Shown: one piece after another, positions 1 to 8,472 of the stretch
How the letters are laid out: the number at the start of each line of letters is the position of its first letter
Numbering within the stretch: position 1 is the stretch's first letter
Assembly: GCF_019749295.1 (NCBI RefSeq)
Contig: NZ_JACWFG010000022.1
Coordinates: 1-64,000, forward strand
DNA length: 64,000 nt
Origin: Neobacillus niacini
GTDB lineage: Bacteria > Bacillota > Bacilli > Bacillales > Cytobacillaceae
Reading direction: 5' to 3'
Program-made: the position numbers and the translations under genes
The notes under the pieces: model-generated
Seen by the model: only the letters and a program-made list of their open reading frames with translations
The model's database searches: none
What the model was told of the DNA's origin: nothing

Positions 1-112
1 TGGATGCTCGTACGATTTGTCCTCAAGACCCTGGATTGAGGACTAATCTTATTGGATGCTCGTACGATTTGTCCTCAAGACCCTGGATTGAGGACTAATC
101 TTATTGGATGTT
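1..112. repeat. 52-bp tandem hairpin repeat array 1, left part
   Basis: Two and a part units of a 52-bp direct repeat are present, with hairpin cores starting at 19 and 71. Each core is an inverted repeat, GTCCTCAA, about 9 bases, then TTGAGGAC, followed by CTAATC and a linker ending in CGTACGATTT. The array probably starts upstream of the window. The third unit is cut at 112 by the IS3 element and resumes at 1513. No T-run follows the hairpins, so they do not look like ordinary terminators. The same family recurs at 32699 and 55018. Function unknown. Confidence 0.9.
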
Positions 113-249
113 TGGTCTTCTGTCAAGAAAGTGGACAATAAAATTTGAGACCTTATAAACCCAAAATCACTACCGCACTTCGTTTGGTACGGTATTAGAA
201 ATGGGCAGTCGAAAACTTGACTGACCATTTCTAATACCAAAAGTCTAAC

Positions 250-1095
250 TTATGAGACTATTTCAACTGTATTTAATGCATTATTTCTCTCATATTGATT
301 AGGCGAGATATTTCCTAATGTTGAATGTTTTCGTCTTTCATTATAAATACTGCTAATATAATAACTTACTGCCTTAATCGCCTCTACCCTTGTTTTAAAT
401 CGCCTTCTATAAATCAAATCCTTTTTAAGGGTGGCATGAAACGATTCAATACAAGCATTATCATAAGGATCACCTTTTTTACTCATACTGATGTCCATTT
501 CTTTCTTTTTCAAAATATCAATATATTCATGAGAACTATACTGAGACCCACGGTCTGAATGGTGAAGTAATTCCTTGCCAGGCTGTCTTTGAATAATAGC
601 CATATTCAATGCTTGTATAGCTAACTCTTTCTTCATATGGTCGCCTAAACTATAGCCGACAATCTTTCTTGAAAATAGATCCATTACCGATGCCAAATAA
701 ACCCATCCCTCAAGCGTCCAAATATAGGTAATATCTGCAACCCAAACTTGATTAGGTTCTTCCACACTAAATTGACGATTGAGTCTATTAGGATAAATGT
801 TAAAATCATGATTTGAATCAGTTGTGACCACAAACTTTTCTGGTAATGTAGCTTTTAAACCCATTTCTTTCATCATTCGAGCTACTGTTTTTAGTGAAAT
901 CGTATAGCCCCAATCAATTAAGTCGTCATGTACTCTGGGGCTTCCGTAAGTTCCATAACTCTCATGAAATGACTTGCTAATTTTCTGTTGAATTTCTGCC
1001 CGATATATTGCCTTTTCGGATGGTGGACTAGACTGCAGCTTAAGCCATTTATAATAGCCACTCGGTGAAACCTTCAATACCTGGCACATCTTCAC
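250..1095 (-). CDS. IS3-family transposase OrfB (DDE integrase core)
   Basis: This is the catalytic half of the IS3 transposase, 281 residues from the first ATG. An HTH_21-like N-terminal part is followed by an rve integrase core. Visible landmarks are VWVADITYI (first Asp of DDE), HSDRGSQY (second Asp) and DNACIESFHATLK (Glu), so the catalytic triad is present. The isolated start at 1095 is probably not the real one: the frame is open upstream and, after a -1 slip at 1170-1176, continues from OrfA to give a transframe OrfAB of 1430-250. The translated junction reads in IS3 style through VFTFIRAHSDEH into MCQVLKVSPSGYYKW. It cuts and joins DNA during transposition. Confidence 0.95.
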   Translation of the reverse strand: MKMCQVLKVSPSGYYKWLKLQSSPPSEKAIYRAEIQQKISKSFHESYGTYGSPRVHDDLIDWGYTISLKTVARMMKEMGLKATLPEKFVVTTDSNHDFNIYPNRLNRQFSVEEPNQVWVADITYIWTLEGWVYLASVMDLFSRKIVGYSLGDHMKKELAIQALNMAIIQRQPGKELLHHSDRGSQYSSHEYIDILKKKEMDISMSKKGDPYDNACIESFHATLKKDLIYRRRFKTRVEAIKAVSYYISSIYNERRKHSTLGNISPNQYERNNALNTVEIVS

Positions 1096-1136
1096 GATAG
1101 CGTGTTCATCTGAATGGGCTCTAATAAAGGTAAAAA

Positions 1137-1430
1137 CTACGCTTGGTTTTTGGTGAAGATGTGCATGGCCTTTTTTAGGATTTCAATTTCCTCTCTTGCA
1201 TCTGCCAATTCTTTTTCATGTTGTTTTTTTAATTTCTCAAGCTCAGAAGGTGTAATATAACTCTCATTAGTCTTTCCAGCATTATTCTTCGTCCTATAAG
1301 CTGAAACCCATCGACTTATCGTCTTAGGTGAAATTTCTAATTCTCGGGCAACTTCCGATGCTTTTCGGCCTTCCTCAACAACCAATTTTGAAACATACTC
1401 TTTGTACTCCTGATCAAAACGATTTCCCAT
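1137..1430 (-). CDS. IS3-family transposase OrfA (HTH DNA-binding)
   Basis: A 97-residue protein with an N-terminal helix-turn-helix of the HTH_Tnp_1/IS3 type (KASEVARELEISPKTISRWV) and a C-terminal heptad-like coiled coil (ELEKLKKQHEKELADAREEIEILKK is split here: ELEKLKKQHEKELADAR, then EEIEILKK). Members of this family bind the terminal repeats and form the N-terminal half of the OrfAB transposase. The start ATG at 1430 lies about 80 bases inside the right end of the element. Its stop lies past the slippery heptamer at 1170-1176, so OrfA alone is the zero-frame product. Confidence 0.95.
   Translation of the reverse strand: MGNRFDQEYKEYVSKLVVEEGRKASEVARELEISPKTISRWVSAYRTKNNAGKTNESYITPSELEKLKKQHEKELADAREEIEILKKAMHIFTKNQA
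1170..1176 (-). other. Programmed -1 frameshift heptamer A-AAA-AAG
   Basis: On the minus strand the OrfA codons CTA AAA AAG form the classical slippery heptamer A AAA AAG in the correct phase (OrfA frame checked from 1430). OrfB is in the -1 frame relative to OrfA: 335 bases separate the two ATGs. Slipping here leads directly into an open OrfB frame with recognisable IS3 transposase residues. Confidence 0.88.
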
Positions 1431-1512
1431 AATGGAACACGTCCTTTTAAATGATGATTGTATTATAAACTAAATCTCATTTTTACGTGTCCACTTTTTA
1501 GACTAACCTCCA

Positions 1513-1596
1513 TGTTCGTACGATTTGTCCTCAAGACCCTGGATTGAGGACTAATCTCATAGGCGGCTCCGTGTGTTTTGTCCTCAAGACTGGTAG
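1513..1596. repeat. 52/53-bp tandem hairpin repeat array 1, right part
   Basis: Continuation of the array cut by the IS element. One full core starts at 1527 (GTCCTCAA...TTGAGGAC) and a final half-unit at 1580 keeps only GTCCTCAAGAC. The last period is 53 bp. The array ends directly at the doxX terminator hairpin. Confidence 0.88.
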
Positions 1597-1599
1597 AAC

Positions 1600-1633
1600 A
1601 AAAAGACGATTCGCTGAACCGAATCTACTTTTT
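1600..1633 (-). terminator. Intrinsic terminator of doxX copy 1
   Basis: A stem of AAAAAGACGATTCG with CGAATC..CTTTTT sits directly after the stop codon, with a T-run on the minus strand. Near-identical hairpins follow doxX copies 2 to 5. Confidence 0.8.
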
Positions 1634-1643
1634 GCTGCTTACT

Positions 1644-2147
1644 TTATGCTGTAGCTTTTGCTTTGTTTTTTCTAACTGTTTTGTTGATGAATGGTACTAC
1701 CCAGTAGTCTAAACCATATTTACCAGCGTTGAAGCCTGCTGTTAAGATGATGAAGCCTAAGAAAATATCTGTTGGGTTATGAGATACTGTTCCTGCTAAG
1801 AAGAATGAGAAGTTCATTACTAATCCAAAGAACATTGCTGCTGTTGTTAAACATCCAAGCATAAGTCCTAAACCAATTAATGTTTCGCCCCAAGGAACGA
1901 TGAAGTTGAACACGTCGATGTTTGGCAGTGCAAAGCTTTCTAGGAAGTTTACATACCAGCTGTATACCATATTTCCGTCTGGACCTGTTACCGGTTTTGC
2001 AATCGCTCCTTTTAAGAATCCAGAAGCGTCGAAGCCGCCTGTAATTTTATGAAAACCAGCTGTAAACCAAGCGTAGCCAAGGTATAAACGAATGATAGTT
2101 AAAATAGCTGCTGAAATTTTATTTTCTCTTAAAAAGTTGTTAAACAT
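1644..2147 (-). CDS. DoxX family membrane protein, copy 1 of 6
   Basis: A 167-residue integral membrane protein with about four hydrophobic segments (around residues 13-33, 75-95, 100-120 and 125-145). The family signature region is RLYLGYAWFTAGFHKI, followed by a periplasm-facing loop with GPDGNMVYSWYVNFLE and by VPWGETLIGLGLMLG. DoxX/SURF4-like proteins have been linked to redox or quinone-dependent sulfur chemistry and, in Bacillus, to catechol and oxidant resistance (CatD type); the substrate of this one is unknown. RBS AAAGGCGG lies eight bases before the ATG. It has its own promoter region and terminator, so it is a single-gene unit. It belongs to sequence group A (GFLKGAIAKPV), together with copies 2 and 4. 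Confidence 0.93.
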   Translation of the reverse strand: MFNNFLRENKISAAILTIIRLYLGYAWFTAGFHKITGGFDASGFLKGAIAKPVTGPDGNMVYSWYVNFLESFALPNIDVFNFIVPWGETLIGLGLMLGCLTTAAMFFGLVMNFSFFLAGTVSHNPTDIFLGFIILTAGFNAGKYGLDYWVVPFINKTVRKNKAKATA

Positions 2148-2274
2148 AAGTCATTCCGCCTTTCAATATTTGGTTGTTCTTTATACTCATACTATATTGG
2201 ATTTCAACAGTTATTAACATGGGTATAGTGTTAAGTTCACAGTTTGTTTGAAAAGATATGACGGAAGTTTGAAC
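2148..2274 (-). promoter_or_regulatory. Conserved 127-bp upstream region of doxX copy 1
   Basis: Read on the minus strand, the block runs from GTTCAAACTTCCGTCATATC through CTGTGAACTTAACAC to TATAGTATGAGTATAAAG and the RBS AAAGGCGG. A possible promoter is TTGAAA (2202-2207), a 16-base spacer and TATAAA (2180-2185). TGTGAACTTAACACT is an imperfect version of the dyad seen in copy 3. The same block, with the same length, precedes every doxX copy. Confidence 0.7.
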
Positions 2275-2382
2275 GGCTAGGAACTGCAGGGACTTTGCAT
2301 AAAGTTCGAATGATTTCCTTAAAAAGAACATATAGAAGAACAGGGCATTCGTCCTAAGGTGCAAGGAAAGGCAGGAGAGGAA

Positions 2383-3312
2383 ATGAACGTTTTAGAAGTG
2401 AAGAACCTACAAAAGTCATTCGGATCCATTCGGGCTGTTCAGGACATTAGCTTCTCAGTAGAGGCAGGAGAAGTGTTTACCATCATTGGGCCAAATGGTG
2501 CAGGAAAAACGACCACACTTGAAATGATTGAGGGTTTGGTAACTCCTGACCACGGCGAAATCCATTTTGGAGAGATGAACTGGGGCCATCATGCCGTTGC
2601 CATTAAGATGAAGATTGGTGTTCAGCCCCAATCTAGTGCCATGTTTGATTTATTAACCCCAGAAGAAAACTTAGATCTTTTTGCTACTTTTTACGAAAAG
2701 GCCAGGCCAACTGCAGAGATTCTTGAACTGATTAACCTGACTGAACACCGTAAAAACCAAGTAAAAAAACTATCAGGCGGTCAGCGGCAGCGGCTTGCGA
2801 TTGGACTGGCGATGATTAGTGATCCGGACATCATCTTCCTTGACGAACCAACAACCGGCCTTGATCCACAGGCACGCCGACATATATGGGATATTATCCT
2901 CGAGCTAAAGAAGTTAGGTAAAACAACGATTCTGACCACACATTATATGGAAGAAGCAGAAAAACTGAGCGATCGAGTATGTATTGTGGACCAAGGTAAT
3001 ATCGTAACCATCGATACACCTTCAGCCCTCATTGAAAAACTGACGAAAGAAAGAGAAGTCCGCTTATCCTTCTTAGATGGAGAAAAGGCGGCTGAAGAGG
3101 GTGCTATTTTCGCGGACAATCTTAACTCTGTCGCTCGTACAGAACGTGAAGGTGCGGTGTTAAAGCTTTGGACGATTAAGCCTGAGGATACACTTTTAGA
3201 ACTGTTTAAATTCACAAAGGAAAAGGAATTCCAGGTGGAACAGGTCTCTATCCGTGAAATGAGTCTAGAAGATGTCTTTATTGCTTTTACAGGCAAGGAA
3301 TGGAGGGATTAA
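2383..3312 (+). CDS. ABC-2 exporter ATP-binding protein
   Basis: ATPase of an ABC exporter, 309 residues. Walker A GPNGAGKT is at 36-43, the signature LSGGQRQR at about 129-136, Walker B IIFLDEPT at about 150, and the H-loop TTHYMEEAE follows. The DUF4162-like C-terminal extension is typical of drug, bacteriocin or antibiotic exporters (DrrA/CcmA type). Start: the frame is open from 2359, but ATG 2383 has a strong RBS (AGGAGAGG) and gives the family N-terminus MNVLEVKNLQKSFG, so 2383 is chosen. The permease follows one base after the stop. The exported substrate cannot be told from sequence. Confidence 0.93.
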   Translation: MNVLEVKNLQKSFGSIRAVQDISFSVEAGEVFTIIGPNGAGKTTTLEMIEGLVTPDHGEIHFGEMNWGHHAVAIKMKIGVQPQSSAMFDLLTPEENLDLFATFYEKARPTAEILELINLTEHRKNQVKKLSGGQRQRLAIGLAMISDPDIIFLDEPTTGLDPQARRHIWDIILELKKLGKTTILTTHYMEEAEKLSDRVCIVDQGNIVTIDTPSALIEKLTKEREVRLSFLDGEKAAEEGAIFADNLNSVARTEREGAVLKLWTIKPEDTLLELFKFTKEKEFQVEQVSIREMSLEDVFIAFTGKEWRD

Positions 3313-3313
3313 C

Positions 3314-4435
3314 TTGAACAATTTTAACCAGTTCAAAAAAATGTTCTCGGCTCAATTAAAATTGACCCTTCGTGAAAAACAAGCATGGTTTTGGGGCATC
3401 TTTTTTCCGGTAATTTTAATGGTTATCTTTATGGTGATTTTCAGCGGAAGTTCCGATAACGAATTTGAATCAGAAATAGCGATTGTAGCGGATAACCCAA
3501 ATCCAACCTCTGAAATGCTGTTAACACAAATCACTCAACTTCCTATCCTCGATGTAAAAACAGGTGAGCCGGTTAGTCGAGACACCGCTGAGCGATGGGT
3601 GAAGGACCAGGAAGTAGATGCGGCGATTGTCCTGCCTGAATCAGCAGAAGATACCTCGTTTGTGCTTGTAGTAAACAAGGAGGATGAACGAGGGGTCACC
3701 ACTCAAGCGTTATCTGCCATTCTTGATAAAATGGTTCAGCAGGCAAACCTTTCAGCTGTTGGGGCAGCACCTACCTTTGATATCCAATTTGAATCACTTA
3801 CATCTGGAAATAATGAATTAAATTACACAGACTTCCTTTTAACTGGGATGATCGCTTTGTCAATTGCCCAGGGCGGGATGTTTGGGATGGTGGATTTGGT
3901 AGAAATGCGCCGTAAAGGTTTAATTAAAAGACTGAGGATGACACCTGCAAAAATGGGCATCTTCGGCCTAAGTGATATGGTCATGAGGCTGTTATTCAGT
4001 GTTATTCAAATTCTGCTATTATCATTGATTGGGGTTTTTATCTTTGGGGCTAATCTCTTTATCAGTTTTCCAAGCCTAATCATTGTTTTTTTCATTGGAG
4101 CGCTTTCCTTTAATGCTTTAGGTTACCTCTTCTCTTCCTTCAGCACGACACAAAATGCCTATATGGGAGTTGCCAATATCGTCAGCTTCGTTATGATGTT
4201 TTTAAGCGGCGTCTTCTTTCCAATTGAAACCATGCCGGATTGGCTCCAGCCAATCTCTAATCTCCTGCCTCTCACCTATTTTGCTGAAGGCTTGCGAGAT
4301 AGTATGGTGTATGAAACAGGTCTGTTCTCAAGTACACTATGGTTTGGGATTGGAGTACTGGTCATATGGGGTGTGCTGTCCTTTGTGCTGGGATCATGGT
4401 TGTATAAACGAAAATCGATTGTCGCCGCCAGATAG
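3314..4435 (+). CDS. ABC-2 type permease
   Basis: Membrane partner of the preceding ATPase, 373 residues from a TTG start. It has one N-terminal transmembrane segment (about residues 20-40), a long extracytoplasmic loop, then five C-terminal segments, the usual ABC-2 (YhgE/DrrB-like) layout. TTG 3314 is chosen because GGAGG lies seven bases upstream inside the end of the ATPase gene. An in-frame ATG at 3272 would overlap the ATPase by 41 bases and lacks a ribosome site. The conserved segment SGVFFPIETMPDWLQ-ISNLLPLTYFAEGLR is typical of this permease family. A bidirectional terminator follows. Confidence 0.9.
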   Translation: MNNFNQFKKMFSAQLKLTLREKQAWFWGIFFPVILMVIFMVIFSGSSDNEFESEIAIVADNPNPTSEMLLTQITQLPILDVKTGEPVSRDTAERWVKDQEVDAAIVLPESAEDTSFVLVVNKEDERGVTTQALSAILDKMVQQANLSAVGAAPTFDIQFESLTSGNNELNYTDFLLTGMIALSIAQGGMFGMVDLVEMRRKGLIKRLRMTPAKMGIFGLSDMVMRLLFSVIQILLLSLIGVFIFGANLFISFPSLIIVFFIGALSFNALGYLFSSFSTTQNAYMGVANIVSFVMMFLSGVFFPIETMPDWLQPISNLLPLTYFAEGLRDSMVYETGLFSSTLWFGIGVLVIWGVLSFVLGSWLYKRKSIVAAR

Positions 4436-4465
4436 AAAAAAGGAAGGGAAATTCCCTTCCTTTTT
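4436..4465. terminator. Bidirectional intrinsic terminator
   Basis: AAAAAGGAAGGGAA and TTCCCTTCCTTTTT pair almost perfectly with A/T tracts on both sides. It serves the exporter operon on the plus strand and the small membrane protein on the minus strand. Confidence 0.85.
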
Positions 4466-4466
4466 C

Positions 4467-4727
4467 TTATGAAAATCCTGCGACTGTAAATAATATTGCC
4501 AATCCAACGAGCAGGATTAGCGCTACATATCCTATAATACTAAGTATGGTAACAATCCAGCCAATTAGCTTTCTATCTGTCCTAATTAAATAAATTCCTA
4601 ATGCAATCGCACCAAAAACGAAGCCTAGAATTCCCCATAAAACGGGGTTCTTACCATGTTTTTTAGAATCAATGACTAAATAAATGGTAAGGATGATATT
4701 TAAAGCCAATCCAAAAAAACCTTCCAA
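4467..4727 (-). CDS. Small three-helix membrane protein, unknown function
   Basis: An 86-residue hydrophobic protein with three predicted transmembrane segments (about residues 4-19, 30-48 and 56-80). A basic loop (DSKKHGKN) follows the first segment and a basic turn (RTDRK) precedes the last. The start is TTG at 4727, supported by AAGGAGAGG seven bases upstream. It has its own terminator and faces the exporter operon tail to tail. I do not recognise a named family; the pattern is that of uncharacterised small Bacillus membrane proteins. Confidence 0.7.
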   Translation of the reverse strand: MEGFFGLALNIILTIYLVIDSKKHGKNPVLWGILGFVFGAIALGIYLIRTDRKLIGWIVTILSIIGYVALILLVGLAILFTVAGFS

Positions 4728-4824
4728 AGTTCCCTCTCCTTACTGTGTGCAAAAGTATACTCTTAAAACAAAATTATACCAGAAAATTCTGTATCCTATT
4801 ACATATTACCCGTAAAAAAACAAT

Positions 4825-4863
4825 AAAAAAACCGCTTGGAAGTCTAAAATCCAAGCGGTTTTT
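4825..4863 (-). terminator. Terminator of the beta-glucoside operon
   Basis: AAAACCGCTTGGA, a short loop and TCCAAGCGGTTTTT form a strong hairpin with a T-run on both strands, just beyond the ROK kinase stop. Confidence 0.88.
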
Positions 4864-4873
4864 ATCTTAGAAT

Positions 4874-5761
4874 CTACCTTGATTCATTGAGCATAGCACC
4901 GTACACTGCTCCCAATAAGTTGGCATTTTGGCGATAGTTACATGGTACGATTTCCGGTTTAATTTTAGCTAGATCCACCCTTGCTAAAATGTTATCCAGC
5001 TTCTCATTGATCCCACCAATCAGGTCGTCCCTTGCACTGATTCCACCACCGATAACGATTACTTCAGGATCATAAATATACTGCAAATTATATATCCCTA
5101 CGGCTAATAAATGATAGAATCGATCAATAGCTTGGATACAAACCATATCTCCTGAATCTGCCAGCTGAAAAATCTGTTCACCTGAAATAGATTCCACATC
5201 GATTTGTTTTCTTTTCGCCACTTCCCTTACTAGTGCAGCGGATGACGCCACCCTGCTCCATACATCATTACTATCTTGGACATCACTAGTTAGCAGCATA
5301 TAACCGAATTCGCCGCCATGGAGATGGTTCCCTTTATGCAACTGGCCATCTTTAAATACCGATCCGCCAATTCCGGTTCCAATCACCATTACAAGCACAT
5401 CCTTTTTGCCCTTAGCTGCGCCATTCCAAATCTCAGCATATCCCGCACAATTCGCGTCATTTTCTAAGTAAACCGGCAGTGAAGTATGCTCTTTAACTAA
5501 ATTTTTGATATTAGGGCCATGTAAATAACGGATGGCACTGGAACCATAAATCACACCTTCATCCGAAACAGCTCCAGGTGCACTGATTGCAATCCCGTTA
5601 ACATCGGAATACTTTTCTGTAAAATTCGTAATAATCGATAGCAGTTCGTCTAAGGTTTTAGGTGTTTTTACTTTATTGTTCTCTAGAATTTCAGCACTAT
5701 CAGTAACTAATCCGTACTTAATAAATGTACCTCCAATATCGAAAGCTAAATACTTACTCAT
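4874..5761 (-). CDS. ROK family sugar kinase (beta-glucoside kinase candidate)
   Basis: A 295-residue ATP-dependent cytoplasmic sugar kinase. The phosphate-binding motif DIGGTFIKYG is at residues 8-17, the catalytic region LENDANCAGYAE at about 101-112, GTGIGGSVF at about 127 and GGGISARDD near the C-terminus. The ROK zinc cluster CxCGxxGC is absent; HGGEFGYM stands in its place, as in some ROK kinases of beta-glucoside pathways. It is the last gene of an operon with an ABC importer and a GH1 glycosidase 28 bases upstream. Since an ABC importer does not phosphorylate its cargo, the likely role is to phosphorylate the imported disaccharide or the released glucose. Family assignment is firm; substrate is inferred. 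Confidence 0.9.
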   Translation of the reverse strand: MSKYLAFDIGGTFIKYGLVTDSAEILENNKVKTPKTLDELLSIITNFTEKYSDVNGIAISAPGAVSDEGVIYGSSAIRYLHGPNIKNLVKEHTSLPVYLENDANCAGYAEIWNGAAKGKKDVLVMVIGTGIGGSVFKDGQLHKGNHLHGGEFGYMLLTSDVQDSNDVWSRVASSAALVREVAKRKQIDVESISGEQIFQLADSGDMVCIQAIDRFYHLLAVGIYNLQYIYDPEVIVIGGGISARDDLIGGINEKLDNILARVDLAKIKPEIVPCNYRQNANLLGAVYGAMLNESR

Positions 5762-5789
5762 CTTGAAACGCCCCTAGGTCGCATAAGTT

Positions 5790-7226
5790 TTATTTATAAA
5801 TATTGTCATCCTGTGCATCGAATTGTTTGGTTTCGATGACTTGTTTTAGCCAATAAGCAGATTTCTTTAGCGCACGGTTTCGATTTTCCTCAAGATTAAT
5901 CTCAACCAATCCATATCGATTCTTAAAGGCATTCATTGGAGAAACATTATCACTAAAAGCCCAAAGCATATAACCTGTACAATTGGAGCCATCTTCAACA
6001 CCCTTTAATAACCACTTTAAATGCTCACTAATGAATTCAATCCGGTAATCATCTTGAATCATGCCTTCTTCATTTTTAAATCGGTGTTCATTTTCAACAC
6101 CCATCCCATTTTCTGCTATAAACCATTCGATATTTCCGTACTCTTCTTTCATTCGCATCGCGATATCATACATCACCTGAGGATAGATTTCCCAGCCGCG
6201 ATGTGGATTCATTTTTCTGCCTGGTAAATCAAAGCTTTCATAATAATAAGCAGGATGGAAAGGCGTCTCTTCATTCCAGGCCGTTGAACGTGCCTTTACA
6301 CGGTAGGGGAAATAGATATTCAACCCCACATAATCGACAGTGTTCTCTTTAATGATTTGTAGTTCTTCTGCTGTTGCTTCAAAAGCAATATGATGTTTGT
6401 TCATTAATTCTATCAATTCTTCAGGGAATTCCCCTTTAATCGAAGGATCCAGGAAAATTCTGTTGTAAAATAGATCAAAGATTCGCGCCGCTTTTTGATC
6501 ATGATCAGCAGAGGAACGAGCATATGCTACTTCAGGATTGATGATGTTACCAATCTTTGCACCATATTTATTTTTTAAATCCATTTCTTTGAATAAACGA
6601 ATAACCTTGGCAGTGGCTAAGCTTTTATTATAATTCCATTGCATCCACTTCTGAGTATTTTGTTCGAATGGATAACGAATCGCATCTAAATAGACACGCG
6701 TTTGAATAACAATGGGCTCATTAAAAGTAAACCAATGCTTAACACGGTCACCATAACGTTCAAACACTTTTTCCGCATATTTAACAAATAGGTCAACGAC
6801 ATGCTTGGATCCCCAGCCGCCATATTTCTTAAATAATGAAGCAGGAAGCTCGTAATGTTCAAGACAAATCATTGGTTCTACACCATTCTTAATTAACTCA
6901 TTGAGCATATCATCTATATAACTAGCATAGTCTTCATCTACCACGGCATTTTCATAATCTAGTAAAAAACGAGACCAGTTAATCGAAGTCCTAAAGTTTT
7001 GCAGCCCGATTTGTTTCATATAGCCAATGTCTTCTTTATATCTATTCTTAAAATCAGTCGCGACAGCAGGACCATATCCATTATGCCAAACATTTTTATT
7101 TTCCTTATACCACATGTCGAGAAAGGAATCCTGTGTCTCTTTTTTTCCTGACCATCCTTCCGTCTGCCAAGCAGACACAGCTGCTCCAAGGAAAAAGTCC
7201 TTCGGTACATTCATTGTCTTTTGCAT
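5790..7226 (-). CDS. Glycoside hydrolase family 1 (beta-glucosidase or 6-phospho-beta-glucosidase)
   Basis: A 478-residue retaining beta-glycosidase, cytoplasmic (no signal peptide). The acid/base Glu is E170 in TFNEP and the nucleophile is E372 in IAENGMG. The aglycone-side segment SDNVSPMNAFKNRYG carries Ser429 and Tyr438 where 6-phospho-enzymes have Ser and Tyr, instead of the Glu-Trp of ordinary beta-glucosidases, but the phosphate-binding Lys is replaced by Asn436 (a Lys lies one residue earlier). This suggests a 6-phospho- or otherwise altered substrate. RBS GGAGG is eight bases before the ATG. It sits between a YesN regulator and a ROK kinase in one operon. Confidence 0.93.
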   Translation of the reverse strand: MQKTMNVPKDFFLGAAVSAWQTEGWSGKKETQDSFLDMWYKENKNVWHNGYGPAVATDFKNRYKEDIGYMKQIGLQNFRTSINWSRFLLDYENAVVDEDYASYIDDMLNELIKNGVEPMICLEHYELPASLFKKYGGWGSKHVVDLFVKYAEKVFERYGDRVKHWFTFNEPIVIQTRVYLDAIRYPFEQNTQKWMQWNYNKSLATAKVIRLFKEMDLKNKYGAKIGNIINPEVAYARSSADHDQKAARIFDLFYNRIFLDPSIKGEFPEELIELMNKHHIAFEATAEELQIIKENTVDYVGLNIYFPYRVKARSTAWNEETPFHPAYYYESFDLPGRKMNPHRGWEIYPQVMYDIAMRMKEEYGNIEWFIAENGMGVENEHRFKNEEGMIQDDYRIEFISEHLKWLLKGVEDGSNCTGYMLWAFSDNVSPMNAFKNRYGLVEINLEENRNRALKKSAYWLKQVIETKQFDAQDDNIYK

Positions 7227-7256
7227 CCTCTTTACCTCCGGTTCTATAAGAATCTC

Positions 7257-8471
7257 TTATGATTGATTGATATTATTTGATGTTATATTTCTGTACTTTG
7301 TTGGTGTATAGCCTGTAAACTTTTTAAACACATCAACAAAGTACTTATACTCTCGATAACCTACTTTTTCAGCAATTTCACTCACGTTAAAAGGAGTTTC
7401 TTCTAGAAGCTGTTTTGCTGCATCAACACGCAAAGTATTAATATATTCATTAAAGCTCCTGCCCGTTTTTTGTTTAAATAATGAGCTGAAATAATTAGGG
7501 GAAATATTAATGACGTCCGCTACCTCTTGTGCCTTAATAGATGACGTATAATAGGATTGAATGTATTGTTCAGCCCTTTCAATTAACCAGTCGCTGCCCT
7601 TAGGATGATAAATGGATGATTCATTTACAGGACTGACAACAACCCCTTGTTTACTATAAGGAAGATAGCGTGTGTCTTCAGATAATCTCTTATAAACCTC
7701 CTTCAACTGACCTATGGTGATGGCAGTATCATTAAAGACACCAATTAACTCTTCAAAAACCATGTTTTCAGAAGAAAAATCATCCAGATTAGTTGTTACA
7801 CAAGTTAACATGACATTTTTACTCGTAAACACCGATACACTTGTAAAGCCCTTGCACTTCAAAGAATTCCTCACAAGGTTTTCCCAATCTATCGTCAAGC
7901 TTTGGAGTTCTTCCTCTGATAAATCTTTTATCTTATTTTTATATTCTTTTAACATCGTCACAAAGGGATAAATACGCACATTAGCAAATAAACTCGAGTT
8001 ATTTGGTATCGTATCGGGTGAATCTAAAACTTGATGGAAAATAGCATTTTTTATATTCATCTGATAAATTTGCTGAGCAGCTACTCGTTCCTCTTCTAAG
8101 TCACTCATAATTTTTGTGATGACACGTAAAAGCTCATCGATTTCCACCGGCTTCAATAAGTAATTCTTTACACCTAATTGAAGCGCCTGTTGTGCATACT
8201 TAAAATCGTCATACCCACTTATGATAATCGTCCGAATATCAGGATACTTCTCTGCAAGGAATGCCGCCAATTGCAATCCATCGACATTCGGCATTCTGAC
8301 ATCGGTTACTACTAAATCTATATCACCATGTTCCTGAATCTTCTGAATAGCCTCTGCTCCGTCGTACGCTACGTCCACAACTTCCACCATATATTCATCC
8401 CACGGAATTGTCTGTTGCAAACCACGACAAATAATGGGTTCATCATCAACGATTAGCATTTTAAAGGGCAT
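7257..8471 (-). CDS. YesN-type response regulator, AraC-family output
   Basis: A 404-residue cytoplasmic regulator. The receiver domain (about residues 4-122) has acidic residues D9-D10, phospho-acceptor D57 in VVTDVRMP and the Lys of LKPVE near 107. A middle region of unknown fold is followed by a double AraC helix-turn-helix (about 300-404, ISPNYFSSLFKQKTG and VSEIAEKVGYREYKYF). Start: ATG 8471 lies one base after the kinase stop with AGGTGAG as ribosome site; an upstream ATG at 8489 is less likely. It forms a two-component pair with the next gene and probably activates the sugar operon it is part of. Confidence 0.94.
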   Translation of the reverse strand: MPFKMLIVDDEPIICRGLQQTIPWDEYMVEVVDVAYDGAEAIQKIQEHGDIDLVVTDVRMPNVDGLQLAAFLAEKYPDIRTIIISGYDDFKYAQQALQLGVKNYLLKPVEIDELLRVITKIMSDLEEERVAAQQIYQMNIKNAIFHQVLDSPDTIPNNSSLFANVRIYPFVTMLKEYKNKIKDLSEEELQSLTIDWENLVRNSLKCKGFTSVSVFTSKNVMLTCVTTNLDDFSSENMVFEELIGVFNDTAITIGQLKEVYKRLSEDTRYLPYSKQGVVVSPVNESSIYHPKGSDWLIERAEQYIQSYYTSSIKAQEVADVINISPNYFSSLFKQKTGRSFNEYINTLRVDAAKQLLEETPFNVSEIAEKVGYREYKYFVDVFKKFTGYTPTKYRNITSNNINQS

Positions 8472-8472
8472 A

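Larger units (their letters stand above)
113..1512 (-). mobile_element. IS3-family insertion sequence (IS150/IS3-like), about 1400 bp
   Basis: Imperfect 25-bp terminal inverted repeats begin with TGG at 113 and, on the other strand, at 1512. They match at 18 of 25 positions and share the inner block AAAGTGGACA. A 4-bp direct repeat TGTT flanks the element (109-112 and 1513-1516). Removing the element and one TGTT restores a repeat unit with exactly the 52-bp period of the neighbouring units, which confirms the ends. Inside are orfA and orfB on the minus strand with a -1 frameshift heptamer between them. Both reading frames look intact, so the element may be active. Confidence 0.93.

Noticed and set aside
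49-240. 63-residue minus-strand reading frame across the IS left end
   Set aside because: It crosses the repeat array and the IS boundary and has no ribosome site; a by-chance frame.
2140-2364. 74-residue frame upstream of doxX copy 1
   Set aside because: It covers the conserved control block, which is non-coding in the other copies.
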